Assembly: GCA_013397695.1 (NCBI GenBank)
Contig: VYZI01000114.1
Location: 1-64,000 of the forward strand
Direction of reading: 5' to 3'
DNA from: Centropus unirufus
Taxonomy: Eukaryota; Chordata; Aves; Cuculiformes; Centropidae
DNA length: 64,000 bases
Within the stretch, counting starts at the first letter, position 1, and each line of letters opens with the position of its first letter. Under the pieces are notes generated by a model, which saw only the letters and a list, made by a program, of their open reading frames with translations, ran no database searches and had not been told where the DNA came from. Below are positions 33,416-45,100 of this stretch, piece by piece. A program made the translations under genes and the position numbers.

Positions 33416-36400
33416 ACTTATACTATTACTGTATAATCTACAATATTCTTCTCAGTTTAATGACCCCTTTCATCTAGCTAAAACCAAATGCAGGTCTGTA
33501 AGGTAATCTTCAAAGCACTCAGAGGGATAAGGGCAGGTAATCTCAACAGCCAAAGTTGTCTGCGCACTATGTGTAGCTAATATTTCTGTGAAAGTGACTC
33601 ATTTTATTATTCAAGGTCTAATAAAGTCATCAAAAGCAAAGGGCAGAACAGAAAGTTTCTGATCTTAACTGTTGTTGCCTAATCAATTTAAATCATTATT
33701 ATCCTTCCTGTTAAATGACATTGGTTTAAATCTGTCCTATATTCATGCTCATGTCTGAACTACTAATAGAACAAAATTATGTTCTGTTGTACTCTAGTGA
33801 TGTCAAGAACACATAGAGAAGTGTCAGGAAAACATCTGACAATGTATCCTGGCTGATTTTTTTATTTTATTTTGCTGTATATTGCATTTTTATACACTTC
33901 TTTTTTTCCTTGCCACTACATTTCAGATTCTTTTCTTTTTCTTAAAGAATTGTCTACAGGTTGAACTTTTATATTTTTGGATCCTTTTGCAGACAAAAAA
34001 AAAGAAAAATAAATTTTCCAAATAACATAACCTATTTTAAGACTAAATATCACAATTCAATAAATAATCTAAGTGCTAGAAACAAAGAAACAAGGAATTC
34101 TCTCTCTCTCCAGTGTCCTGTAATTTCATTAAATTATATATTCTTTATGTGTAGGAGATGAGGTCTTTTCCCTGGTGGATTAATTAGTGTAAATGTCTGG
34201 TTTTGTAAATTATGATTTTTTATTATTATTTTAAATCAAGCAATGACTCATTTATTGTTTCAGTTTTTACTAAGTAGAAGATTTTTATGAGAAAATTGTA
34301 TAAAAAGCATAATAAATCATACATAATTTCAAGGGTTTTGAGGATCCATATACATTCACAAACTATATTCTATTTTGTACAGAAAATAATGTATCCAGAT
34401 TAAGGAATGGTTTAGAAATACAGCAAAGTTCTCTTAGAATACTGAACAGACTAATGTCAGTCCAAAGATTTATAGTCAAAGTGTTAATAATTTATTACAG
34501 TATTACTCATATTTCTTTCAATTAATAAATAGCATGTTGGTGTACAATAGCAAGAAAGCCTTTTGACATGTAAAGTAGAAAAATAGCAGAGAACATTGCT
34601 CATTACCCAAAGAAAGTAATAGAGTTTTGGTCTAATTTGTATTACTCCTATGTAAAATTCTGCAATGGATGGTATGTATATGTACATGTGTTATTTAATA
34701 TATTATCCGATATAAGTTATTTTTCTGTCTGAATTAGAAAGGAGTAGACAGTTCCTTTTTAATACATGTGGACATGACAGATATGATTTATAGTTGTGTC
34801 TACAGTAAATTCACTTCTGCGTCTGGATGAGAATAGAGATCATTTCACTTCAAGAAAACAATACATACTATATCCTTTTTCTACAATAACATTTTTCTCT
34901 CTTCTTACTGACCTCCTTTCAAAGTCAGAATTCAACCTGGTCACAAAAAAACAATAAATGTTTATTAGCAAGACAAACCTCCTGGGCTCTGGCTTTCCTC
35001 CACTAGCTTTTTTTCTATTTTTGTAGTAGGATGGTTCCCTCTAGGCTTCTGAAACATCAACACTATTTCATTTTTTTAAGTTACATTTTCTCTAAAGTTC
35101 ACAGGTTTTGGCATTGTCTCATGCCTTTGATGTCACGTAAACCTATTTGAACGGAGTAACAGGAAACTTAAATCAAAAGAATGAAACAAAGATAGTGGTG
35201 GGTTTACTTTGGTTCAGTAGTTGACCTTTTATTTTTGTTAATAGAAAGTTACATCAGTGTGGTAAAATAGTTCTGTATCCTTAAAACTTGAAAGGATTTG
35301 GAAAGCAATAATAGTATATGTATTGAGAGAAATTATCTATTTCTGGCATAGAATTTCACCAGTTCTAAATTCAGAGATGGTTCAGGGAATTTTCTGTAAT
35401 CTCTCTTCACATAGTATGCAAACAGTTCTATCAACTTAAATGAGCTTACTCAGAAAAATAATGCTTGTAGTACCATGAACTTTGTCAATACTACTAAATT
35501 AAAGAGGAACAGTATTTTGTCTTTAGCTTTGAGGACAAGAGAAATTATTTGACTTAAGTCATATGACATAGTATTGGCTCCGGGTCCCCCCTGGATCTCC
35601 TATAATGTCCCTCTTTAAAAATGTACATGCAATACATGTAAAATTCCATATATATAGAATATTTTCCTTTTTTGAATGTCTAAAATGTTTTAAAATTGGT
35701 GTTGGAGGTGGCCAGACTGATATTTCATAGCATGGTACAAAAGATATGGCCTGGGATGGAATAAGATCATGTAGAGATGCCTAAGTGAGCAACACATGTT
35801 GGAATAATTTCAGAATGACTGGCACAACAAAACAGATCAATTTTGTTTACACTGGGGAGTGTTCCATGGTACATACTGTCCACCGGACCATGTTCAGTGT
35901 TTCTCTGTTTTCTGAAGTTATGGGACAAATCCGTATCAGAGAATGTTTTCATAAGCTGTATGGACAATCAGTGGTCCAGTGATGGAGTTTTCCTTTGTCC
36001 TGACTTTATTTAGTAACATGGATGTCATTTATTTCTAACCGATAAAAACTTGGATTTTTCTTGTGTGTGTGTGTGTTGTATTCTACTACCTATAAGCTAG
36101 TTTAATAGAAGATGTACAGTTCAGTTGATTATTGAAAAGTAGAATCTTTTTCTCATTCTGTCATTTATCTTTATGTTATTTTGAAAGCACAGATTGGTTT
36201 TGTGGTCCAAAACTTGAAGGTTTTGTGTACTGGTAACAACAACCAATACCTACCACAAAATTATGTGACACACACATATACCCAAAAAAAAAAGTTAAGT
36301 CATTGAAGTTCTTTTGAATGATGTTTTTGTACTAAAGGGGATAGTGGACCTGGAAAGAAAAAGACTATAATTTTGGCGTAAATTTATACTGCCATTCTAC

Positions 36401-38483
36401 TAGTGAGCATAGGAAAATGAACATTATGATAATAATTAATTGACTTAAGGATTATTTTGTTAAGTAACAGTTAAAACTGGTGAAAATTCCGCAGACAAAA
36501 AAGCAAAGAAGCACAGAGACATTGCAGAAAATTTTTTTTTTTGTCCTCAGAATATTTCTACTGAGGTCAGTTCTGGATCCATGCCCTAAGTTTTACACAA
36601 AGGACTAGCTGTCTATAACAGTAAACAAGTATTGATTACATGGAAGCTTATTCCATCAGATTTCAACATAGACAATAGTTTTCCCCATAAAGATCACTTA
36701 CAAAGGCTTTGCCTTGAGACTGAAAATTTTATAGCTTAGAGATATCTGTTTCATCTGAATGTGTGTTATCCCAGCACTGTATCTAAAAGTAGACAGACAC
36801 ATTAATACATCTAAATCTGGTATTTCCATTCTACTTACCTAAAAGCCCCCATATTTTTCAGGATATCATTATAAATTAAGAAATTCCAGGAGGTACTATG
36901 CTGATGCATTACAGATACATGTAGTTGTTTTGGTTTTTTGTTGTTTTTTTTTTTGTCAACTTGTTATTATGCAAACACAAACAGAATGATGAAAAACAAC
37001 AGTCTGGTGCACAAAATGAGTCTATTTTAAACCTTATACTTCCCTCCAGAAAGAATTCATCAAAGAGAGTCAGTAAGCATGAGCAAATACAGCTTTAAAG
37101 GCTATCATCTGGCAAAATTATAAGCAACTGAAATGTTAGCCACTTCCAGCAATACGCAATGATGTCAGCCTGGCCTAAAGTGATATTGATATTTCAGCAA
37201 GCAACACCAAAGAGTTACAAACCCTATATTTAGTTTTATTTACAATGGGTACCAGTCTAACATGTTTTCATACAGCTTCCCACTAGAAATGACATGTTAA
37301 TTTTTTTAGGTAAATTTTACATTTACAGTCCGATAAATAAAAAATTATCTGAAACTGGTTGGGAATGAAGTAGTGGTAAACAGGAAAGGAAGGAGAAAAA
37401 CTTGCAATTGTACTGTTATGCATAATGATCCAGATTAAGGATAAAGCAATTCCTCTAAAGCCTTTTGTTGTGTTTCCATGTAACTGGTCTTATCTATCAC
37501 TGTAATCTTATTCTACTTTATAATAACCATTTTTGCTTTTAAAAAGTAATTTATTGCACTTGCTTAGTTTCTTTCTCCAAATTTCTTATCAGTATATGTC
37601 TTTAAATAAAAAGATGGCTTTCAAAATAGTCCTCCTTAGTCTTGGCTTTTAATCATATGAGAAAAATTCTATGTATCATGGTATCAGTGCTTTATGTCTT
37701 CATATTGTGGAACTAAAATTGAAAATAAAAAAATACTCATTTTTTTTTCGTGGTATCCTTTGCTGAGTTTCTATAAGCATAAATCTTTTCAGTCAGAAAT
37801 ATACATTAAAAGACTAACATATTTGTGTGCCTTGTAGAAATTGAAAATTATTGTAAATTCTGTTCTTGATAGTAATGTCTAGATTTTTATTTTTGTATTC
37901 TGTATTCTTTTTTATATATTTTTTATTTATTTTTTCCTGCACAAAAACTTCTGTTAAGTGATGAACAAAGGTTTCCAGAATACTCAAGGTTTACAAGCTC
38001 TGTTGATGATTTGTTACACTTGATTATAAAAGCATAAAAAAAGATATACCTGCTATATCCTTCTGAAAATAGTTCTAAATAAGGTCCTTTGCATAAATTT
38101 GGCATAGTTTCATCAGATTCTGAGGGGGGCGATGAATTTCATTGTTAAAATTATATATTACATATGATGACAGTGTAATCTTTTTTATGTGGATACGTTT
38201 ATAATTTAGACTATAGATTCAATGATAGTGTTTATGTACTAAGGTTTTAAAAAGCCTAAAAATGCTAATCTATTAGCTGATTTTCACAAGTACTAACTTT
38301 AAAAAGTGTTGGTCATTGACTTATTTTTTAATTCCTAGTACTTTAGAAACAGACATGTGTGCTGAGTTCCAGAGTCCTCAGCACAAGAGGAACATGAATA
38401 ACTTTCTTTACATTGGCTAAAAACTTATAAAGGCAATGTTACTGGCCTGTAAAAAGTCTGCTTTACAAATTGGAAAATATATA
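33416..38483. other. AT-rich non-coding DNA, no gene seen
   Basis: Nothing beyond simple repeats is recognised: a (TG)7 run (36062-36076) and scattered A/T runs. Frames such as 34484-34687 and 35767-35982 have no recognisable domain. Confidence 0.6.
36062..36076. repeat. (TG)n microsatellite
   Basis: A short pure run of about seven TG units. Confidence 0.85.
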
Positions 38484-38578
38484 NNNNNNNNNNNNNNNNN
38501 NNNNNNNNNNNNNNNNNNNNNNNNNNNNNNNNNNNNNNNNNNNNNNNNNNNNNNNNNNNNNNNNNNNNNNNNNNNNNN
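38484..38578. other. Assembly gap of 95 N
   Basis: Bases are unknown. The left edge reads AAATATATA and the right edge TATTCATTTATTT, so a TA-rich tract may have stopped the assembly. Two nominal reading frames that run through the gap are meaningless. Confidence 1.
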
Positions 38579-41098
38579 TATTCATTTATTTCTCACTTCT
38601 CCCCATGACCGTGTGGAATTTATATTATTGTGAGGATAAATCCATAAAACTATTTGCTTCCAAACTGAAGTCTATGTCATTGATTCAAGGTCCTAAGTCC
38701 CTAAACCTTTCATGCACTAGTAAATCAGAAAACATGTGAAAAGAGGATTTGCTGTTGACAGCCAATCAATCAATGTAAATATTGGCAATGAGAATTTTTC
38801 CTTGTGGGAAGAAGCCCTGGTGCCAATCTTGGGATTATACCTAAGACTGTGTCTTGGGGCAAACACCATCTCCACTTCCTCTAAAAAACAAAGGTAAAAA
38901 TGTAATGAGCTCACATTGTTGTAAAATATAACTTTGTTTTTTAAAAAAATCTTTTTCCCATATAAAAAGTGGCATTTCTGGAATATTCTCCATTGAATAG
39001 AGATCGATTTTTTTTTTCTCTGTCTCAAGGAGATTTCAGAGCTGCCACCTTGTGTGGAAATAGCATGACTAACAGACTACAGATTGGACCGGAGCAGGTG
39101 GATAAAGAGGAGTATGGAGGGAAAGATTTGAATCTGAACATGATACTGAGAGGGCTGCAAGAACAAAACTGTCTGTTAAAGCCAGGAAGATTTGTAATGA
39201 CGTGATTCTCCTTGACAAATGCAGCTCGAAATGTGAGGTACAGAGCAGACAAAGGGATCTTTTATATTTTGTGCTAGTGTAAATTAAGAATTGATTTTCC
39301 TTCACTTTTCTAAGCATCTCTAACTATGCTATCTTTATCAGATGCTGTAAATAAACACTTTATTTGCATTTTACAATAACCTTGTAAAGTTTAAGGTAGT
39401 TTCAAAAAAATACTTAAGGTATTCCTTATCAAAGTTGTGCTGATCCATATAACTAGGTCACTGCAGCATTTGTACACAGAGCCCAGCACTCCTACCAATT
39501 TCCACAAAAAGGGCAAAGGGTAACAAGATATGTATCCACTAAAGCTTCATAAATCAATTTGAGAGCTACTGTTATACGGGTTAGGGCAGAAAATGTCTTC
39601 AGTGATCAGTGATAACCAGAAAAAAATTCTCTCACAATGCTGTATGTTATTGGGGAATATTACTGGAACTGAAGATGCTGAAGGATAATGGAAAATGTAG
39701 AATGCTTTGTTTTGATAATGCGGCAAAACTTCAAACTGTTTCTCTTTCAAGGTCAAGAAACAGAACCCTTACTTTGATTGTCATTTCTATTGATTCTACT
39801 AGCTAATACAGTTGATAATTGGGGATTAGGAAAAAAATAGATACATCAAATTGTACAAATCCTAATCTATGAAAAATAATAAAAGTATGTAGTCTGTTCA
39901 TAGGTGTTGTGTAGACCAAGCAGATCGTGTTCGGTTACACAGACTGAGCAACAGAGAGAACTGTCATTTTATGTAATCTCTGCTACAGCACATTTTATCA
40001 GGTTAAATCCTTGGGAAACAAGGAAGGACAAGGAGATTGCTGTTTCAACAGAAACAACTGAACATGATTCAATGAGGACTTTTTTCGACCAGAGAGCACC
40101 GACAGATGGGTAAAAAAAGACAGTGATCAAGGAATATGCAGCAGAAAATAGACCAGAAGAGAAAGGGGGAATTTATATGCAAAGGGGTGGGAGTAATATT
40201 TTCACACTATACAAATGCAACAAGAAGAAAAAATATTTATTTTCCAACCTTTTTTTTGTCTTTCTCATCCAGCAGTTCAGAAATCTTTTGTTTTTCAATT
40301 GTCATTTTCTACTTAAATATAAATTTAGACATGAAGAATCATTGATTTCTTTTAATATATTCCATTCAAGAAGGGGACATGAAAGTATTATCTCAGGCAT
40401 TTGGCTCCCATTGGCTACCATAGGGGAGTTCTAAGGGAGTTACTCAGTACACAGTTTCAGAATTAAACAACCTATACATTTCTGGCATCCTCCTGCAGTC
40501 CTCGATACCTGGGAAACAGAAGACAGAAGTTTGTTTTGTGTTTATTGCTCCCAGCTGGATAAGAAGCACTTTAATTCTTTCCTTTTCTCGAGCCAAACTG
40601 AACAGTTTATTGGGTCTGAATCTGAATAGTCATCCTCCTGTGATCTACAAGATAATCTGAAAAAGAGGATAAAATTGCAACAAGTTATTTTGATGCTACC
40701 ATTTTTTCCCCCAAATATTGCTGCCTTTCCTGAAGATTAGCCTTGAGAATCAAATACAGCCTGAGTCAATCAAATATATAATCAAAAGTGGAATGTGTCA
40801 GAAATAATATGTGAGTTGACGTTCCTGTTGTCTATGGTTTTCAGTATTTGTTTTTCTTGGAAAAGGGATACACGTGACAGAAAATTTATTTAGATTTATG
40901 AGACAATGATGAAAAGTCATGTAAGTGTTCAAAAGAATAGGAAGTTATTGTGTTTGACTGGTATGTGAATAAGACAAAAGAGTCATACATGTATGAAAAT
41001 GAGGCAGGGCATTTTACAGTGCTTTGTCTCTATTCTAAGCAAATACATCTGAAGACCTTAGATATTACACAATGCCAATTTTAATATATAAGCATTTA
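38579..41098. other. Non-coding DNA, one weak exon-like stretch
   Basis: No gene is accepted. At 39011-39030 a T-rich and CT-rich tract leads to CTCAAG, followed by a purine-rich open stretch to 39205 (about 58 codons, ending GRFVMT). It has the look of an acceptor plus exon but no recognisable protein similarity. Confidence 0.5.
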
Positions 41099-41103
41099 GA
41101 ATC
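41099..41103. repeat. Left target-site duplication of the LTR
   Basis: GAATC directly before the TG start of the LTR. The right partner GGATC at 42130-42134 differs at one base. Confidence 0.55.
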
Positions 41104-42129
41104 TGTATGGGTTCTACAAAAAGACACGGCTTTGGTAATAGGGAGGCTGCAAAGGTGGCTTCTATGAGAAGACACCAGAAGCTGCCTTCATGTCAGGCAT
41201 CTTGCCAGCGCTATCAGACTCCAAGACAGATCCACTGGTGACCAAGGCTGAGCCTACCAGTGGTGGTGGTAATGTCTCTGTGAGAACATATTTAAGGACA
41301 ACATCTGCTGCATAACAGCAGTTGGAAGAGAGTCGTGAGACTATGTGAGAGAAACACCTACACAGACACAAAGATCAGTGAACAAGTAGGGGGACAAGGT
41401 GCTCCACATAGTGCAGCCAACATTCCCTGCACCACATGGAGAAGACCACAGTGCCACAGGCTGGCCCCCTGCAGTGCACAGAGGACCACAGTAGAGCACA
41501 TATATATACTGTAACCCTTGGAGGACCCTACAGAGGAGCGGGTGGATGTACTCTGAAGGTAGATGCAGACGATGAGAATTCCACACAGAAGCAGCTTCTT
41601 GGCAGGAGTGGAGGCTTATGGAGAGGAGCCTATGCTGTACTAGGTTTCCTGGGCAGGGGACCCACGCTAGAAGAGTCCCTGAAGGACTGTATGGCATGGA
41701 AGTGTTCCATGCCAGAGCAGTTCTTGAAGGATTGTATCCTACTGGAGATTCCCCACACTGGAGTAGGGAAAGAACGTGAGGAGGCAGAAGCAACAGAAAT
41801 GAAGCTTTATGAACTGGCCACAAATCCTGTTCCCCATCCCTCTGAACTGCTTAGAAGGAGGAGGTAGAAAATTCAGGAGTGAAGTTGAAAATGGAAAGCA
41901 GAAGGATCTGGGGAGAAGGTGGTTTTAGAGTTGTTTCTATTAATTAGAAATAAATTAAATTAAATCAAGTGGAGTCTGTTATATCCATTAGGGTAACTGG
42001 TGAATGATCTTGTGTTTTTCTCACCCCATGAACTTTTCATTGTATTTTCTCTCCTTGTTTTCTTGAGGTTAGATGGTGATAGATTGGCTTGATGGGCATC
42101 TAGTAGCCTGCCAAGGTCAACCCACTGGA
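41104..42129 (+). mobile_element. Solo LTR of an avian endogenous retrovirus (family B), ~1,026 bp
   Basis: The element begins TGTATGGGTTCTACAAA and continues AAGACACGGCTTTGG and GGGAGGCTGCAAAGGTGGC, as in a well-known long LTR of bird genomes. A TATA-like ACATATTTAAGG sits at 41286-41297. The middle (41430-41780) is a series of imperfect repeats built on GGA-CC-AC-CTGGAG and GCAGTTCTTGAAGGA-type words. After a GGAGGAGGTAGAAAATT block comes AATAAA (41950-41955), then GTGGAGTCTGTTAT, CTCACCCCATGA and the end GGTCAACCCACTGGA, where the usual terminal CA is lost. Flanking 5-mers GAATC and GGATC match at four of five bases, consistent with ERVL-type 5-bp duplications. No internal retroviral genes flank it, hence solo. 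Long open frames on both strands (41341-41823 minus, 41436-41867 plus) come from the GC-rich repeat region and are not genes. Confidence 0.85.
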
Positions 42130-42134
42130 GGATC
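42130..42134. repeat. Right target-site duplication of the LTR
   Basis: GGATC directly after the LTR end. It pairs with GAATC at 41099-41103 with one mismatch, compatible with an old insertion. Confidence 0.55.
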
Positions 42135-45100
42135 ACAATTTTCAAATAGTTAAAAGACTATCACTGAACCGCCCAAAGATGGTGTTAAAGACTTCTCACT
42201 TGCTGAGGGACATTTTTTTTCTTTTATCAAAGGATATTATCAATGCTGGATGGTTTTAAAAACATACTGGATGGAAGAGAAATGCAGCAAAGTTCTTTTA
42301 AAAAATATCTCTCCATCACCAGAATTCCTCTTCATACCTGAGAGACAGTTTTTCACACCTGTGACATCCTGCTGAAAATAAAATCTGCCAATACTTACTC
42401 GCCTCTGAGTTTTCCCAGATCACTTCTTCATAGAACTGAAGAAAATATTTTGAAAGCACTGCTGTAAATGAACTATTTGATAATTTTGCATTAAATTAAT
42501 ACAGAGAGAGACAGTGTGGGTTATGGTCACTCTGATATCTATCTCTGAAGAATAATATCTGGGGCAAAGCACCAAAGAAACAGTGTTATCAGTTAGACAA
42601 TCATGCCCCAAATCAAGGCAGGAGTAACAAAACTGAGAAATAGAGACAGCATACGTACTCTTGGATTTCAAGGTTTCTACAGCTTTTTAATTTAAATCAA
42701 TTCCATTTCAGATAAACCCATTTCATTTCTTCTTTTAAATGATTGTTACAAAGATAGAGAACTTGATTAGGCTGGCTTTTTCTCTTGAACAATAAAGTGA
42801 ATATGCTCCTCTAATAGGAATTTAAAAAAACTTGACAAAAAGCAAATATAGGGACTGTATGATTAAATTTTTATTTTTATTTTTAAATTAGATGCCTTTA
42901 TTCAAAATTCAGAGCAGTGACAAAAATGGTCTTTAAAGGGGAAACTCAGATCAGGAGCAAAAATCCCTCTAAAGACTACCATTTTGGGGCAAGAACCATT
43001 TTGTTTTGTTGAACTAGTAAATAGCTTCTGAGGGATGAACACATTTTAAACACCAAAGATTTATTCTAGATTAATAAAAGGTTAGAATTGTGAATTATTA
43101 ATCTATTGAGGAAGCAGTGTCTGAGCAGATGGGTGGGAATTTGACCCTTAGTCAAGCCCAACCCACCGCATCCCACTTACATTGTGAGCCAGTTGTAGTC
43201 TGGAGAAACCCATTCACATCATGGGCTGCATCTCAAAATCTCAGTGTGTGAAATCTCAAAATATTTTCTATTTCTGTCTGTAAGTTTGCCCTTAAAATAG
43301 CACCACAAAACAAACTCTTACATGATGTAGCAACAAAGTTTAACTTATGCATAGGCTTTTTATGTTCCCACATAATATTCCATGCATGGCAGCTAGACCT
43401 CAGAACTGTCCTTTTCCACCCTTCCCCTCGTTCTTTCCAGCCCTTTCAGAGAAATGCTGACTTACTTTCTTACTGACAGAGATTATTTGTGTTTCAAGTG
43501 AGTTCAGACCTCTTCTTGCTGTGGCTGGCAGTCTGGCTATAAAGGTTGATAGGCCATCCTAACAAAGTAATTAATTTATATTTATTAATTTGTCATTTTC
43601 TTGAAATCCAAAGAAACTTTTTTTTTTATTTTGAGGCTTTCATCTTTTGCAATATTTGATTGAAATCACACAGTTACAAAGTTATTGATGGGGGATATGG
43701 AAAGACAGTGGGATAGGGCAACAACAATTTAAGCTTTGCTTTCTTAAAAAAGGACAAACTTGTCAGTGGAGAAAGCTGCAGCCAGAAGCTACCGTTTTCA
43801 GATTGCAAGCACCCTCCACAACCATACATATGTCTTTTTGTCAGCTCTTGATATAGGGCTCAGATTTCTTCCCTAACAACTGATCTTCCAAATACCTTTT
43901 GTGTAAAGCATCATACTAGAACATTTAGAAAGAAATGGGACATTTAAGTTCTTTCTCTCAGCCTATCCTAGTTCAAGAACAGCCTTTTCACTGACTTTCA
44001 TAAACTAAAAGTCAGAAACAATTATGTCTCCTCCTTACATGTTCTCTCTTTTTTGGCGTTTTTTTTGTCTTATTATTTCTTGTCTGCCAAGATTAGGTAC
44101 CTATATGTATAAACTTTGGACCTACAGCCTAAAAGCAGTTTCCAGGTAGGAACATTCCTAGGATGGCAGAAGTTTTTAATTCCTTTCACCTGGAAATGGT
44201 ATTGAACCTAGGAATCTTTGACAAAGGAAAAGGCTCAATCAGAGAGGGGTTTTCTTAGAGCATGACTAATACACAGTGACAGCATCTGGCTCTTTCTAAA
44301 CTATCACTTACTTTTAAGTGCCATAACCATCAGGCTCTAAGTTAGTCTTCTGGAGTACTCATCATTTCTCTTATTTAAGCTATGTCACTATACAGAACAC
44401 AATTCAAGATTTATGAAGCTAGAAAGTGCTGAGAAGTGAGTTTAGCTAAATATCTTTACAGCTGGAACATCTACCTCAAAGAACAGAACTCTGGACGTTT
44501 TCTTTATTTTGTTCAGAAGACATGGTTTAGACAGAGAAACATGGTTTATTTGATCATAAAAAAAATTAGATTTAAGCTATATTTTATATAAACCAATTTG
44601 GACAGAGATGGGAGGGTTCTAATTTTATTTGTCCTTTCAAGCTTTGCAAATATAAGGTTAAAAAGGAAAGGCCTTGCAACTGGGAAAAGCACTGATACAA
44701 ATTTAGTTTACTTAGCACTGGAGAATGTATATAGGAGATAAACCTTTTAAACCAGAAGTGGCTGAACATCTAAGGATCCACAATCCTTTCTTTTCATGTG
44801 TTCTGTCATATACCCTCCTACATTTAAGTGTCGTGATTTCTACCTTGATTCCTGGTTCTCCCATCTGCCCAAAGTAAAGCCCCAGTTACACGTCTCATAT
44901 TTCTTGCAAGATTTTACTTTCTCTTCTCTATAACCTATATTTTCCAAGTCACTCTAACATGGGGATAGAGCATTTCAATCATCTACTTTGGCATCCCTGT
45001 AGATTTAGTGAAGCTTCAGATGGTAACTTGCACTCCCAGTCTGAGGATTCTTTATTCTTTTGCTTCTGACAACATTTAAATCTTCTCATTTAAATAGACA

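Noticed and set aside
38436..38739. Two plus frames crossing the N gap
   Set aside because: Unknown bases make them meaningless.
41341..41823. 160-codon open frame on the minus strand, the longest in the window
   Set aside because: It lies wholly inside the LTR at 41104-42129 and is antisense to its GC-rich internal repeats; composition alone keeps it open.
41436..41867. 143-codon open frame on the plus strand
   Set aside because: It also lies inside the LTR and overlaps the minus frame; it reads non-coding LTR repeats and has no known domain.
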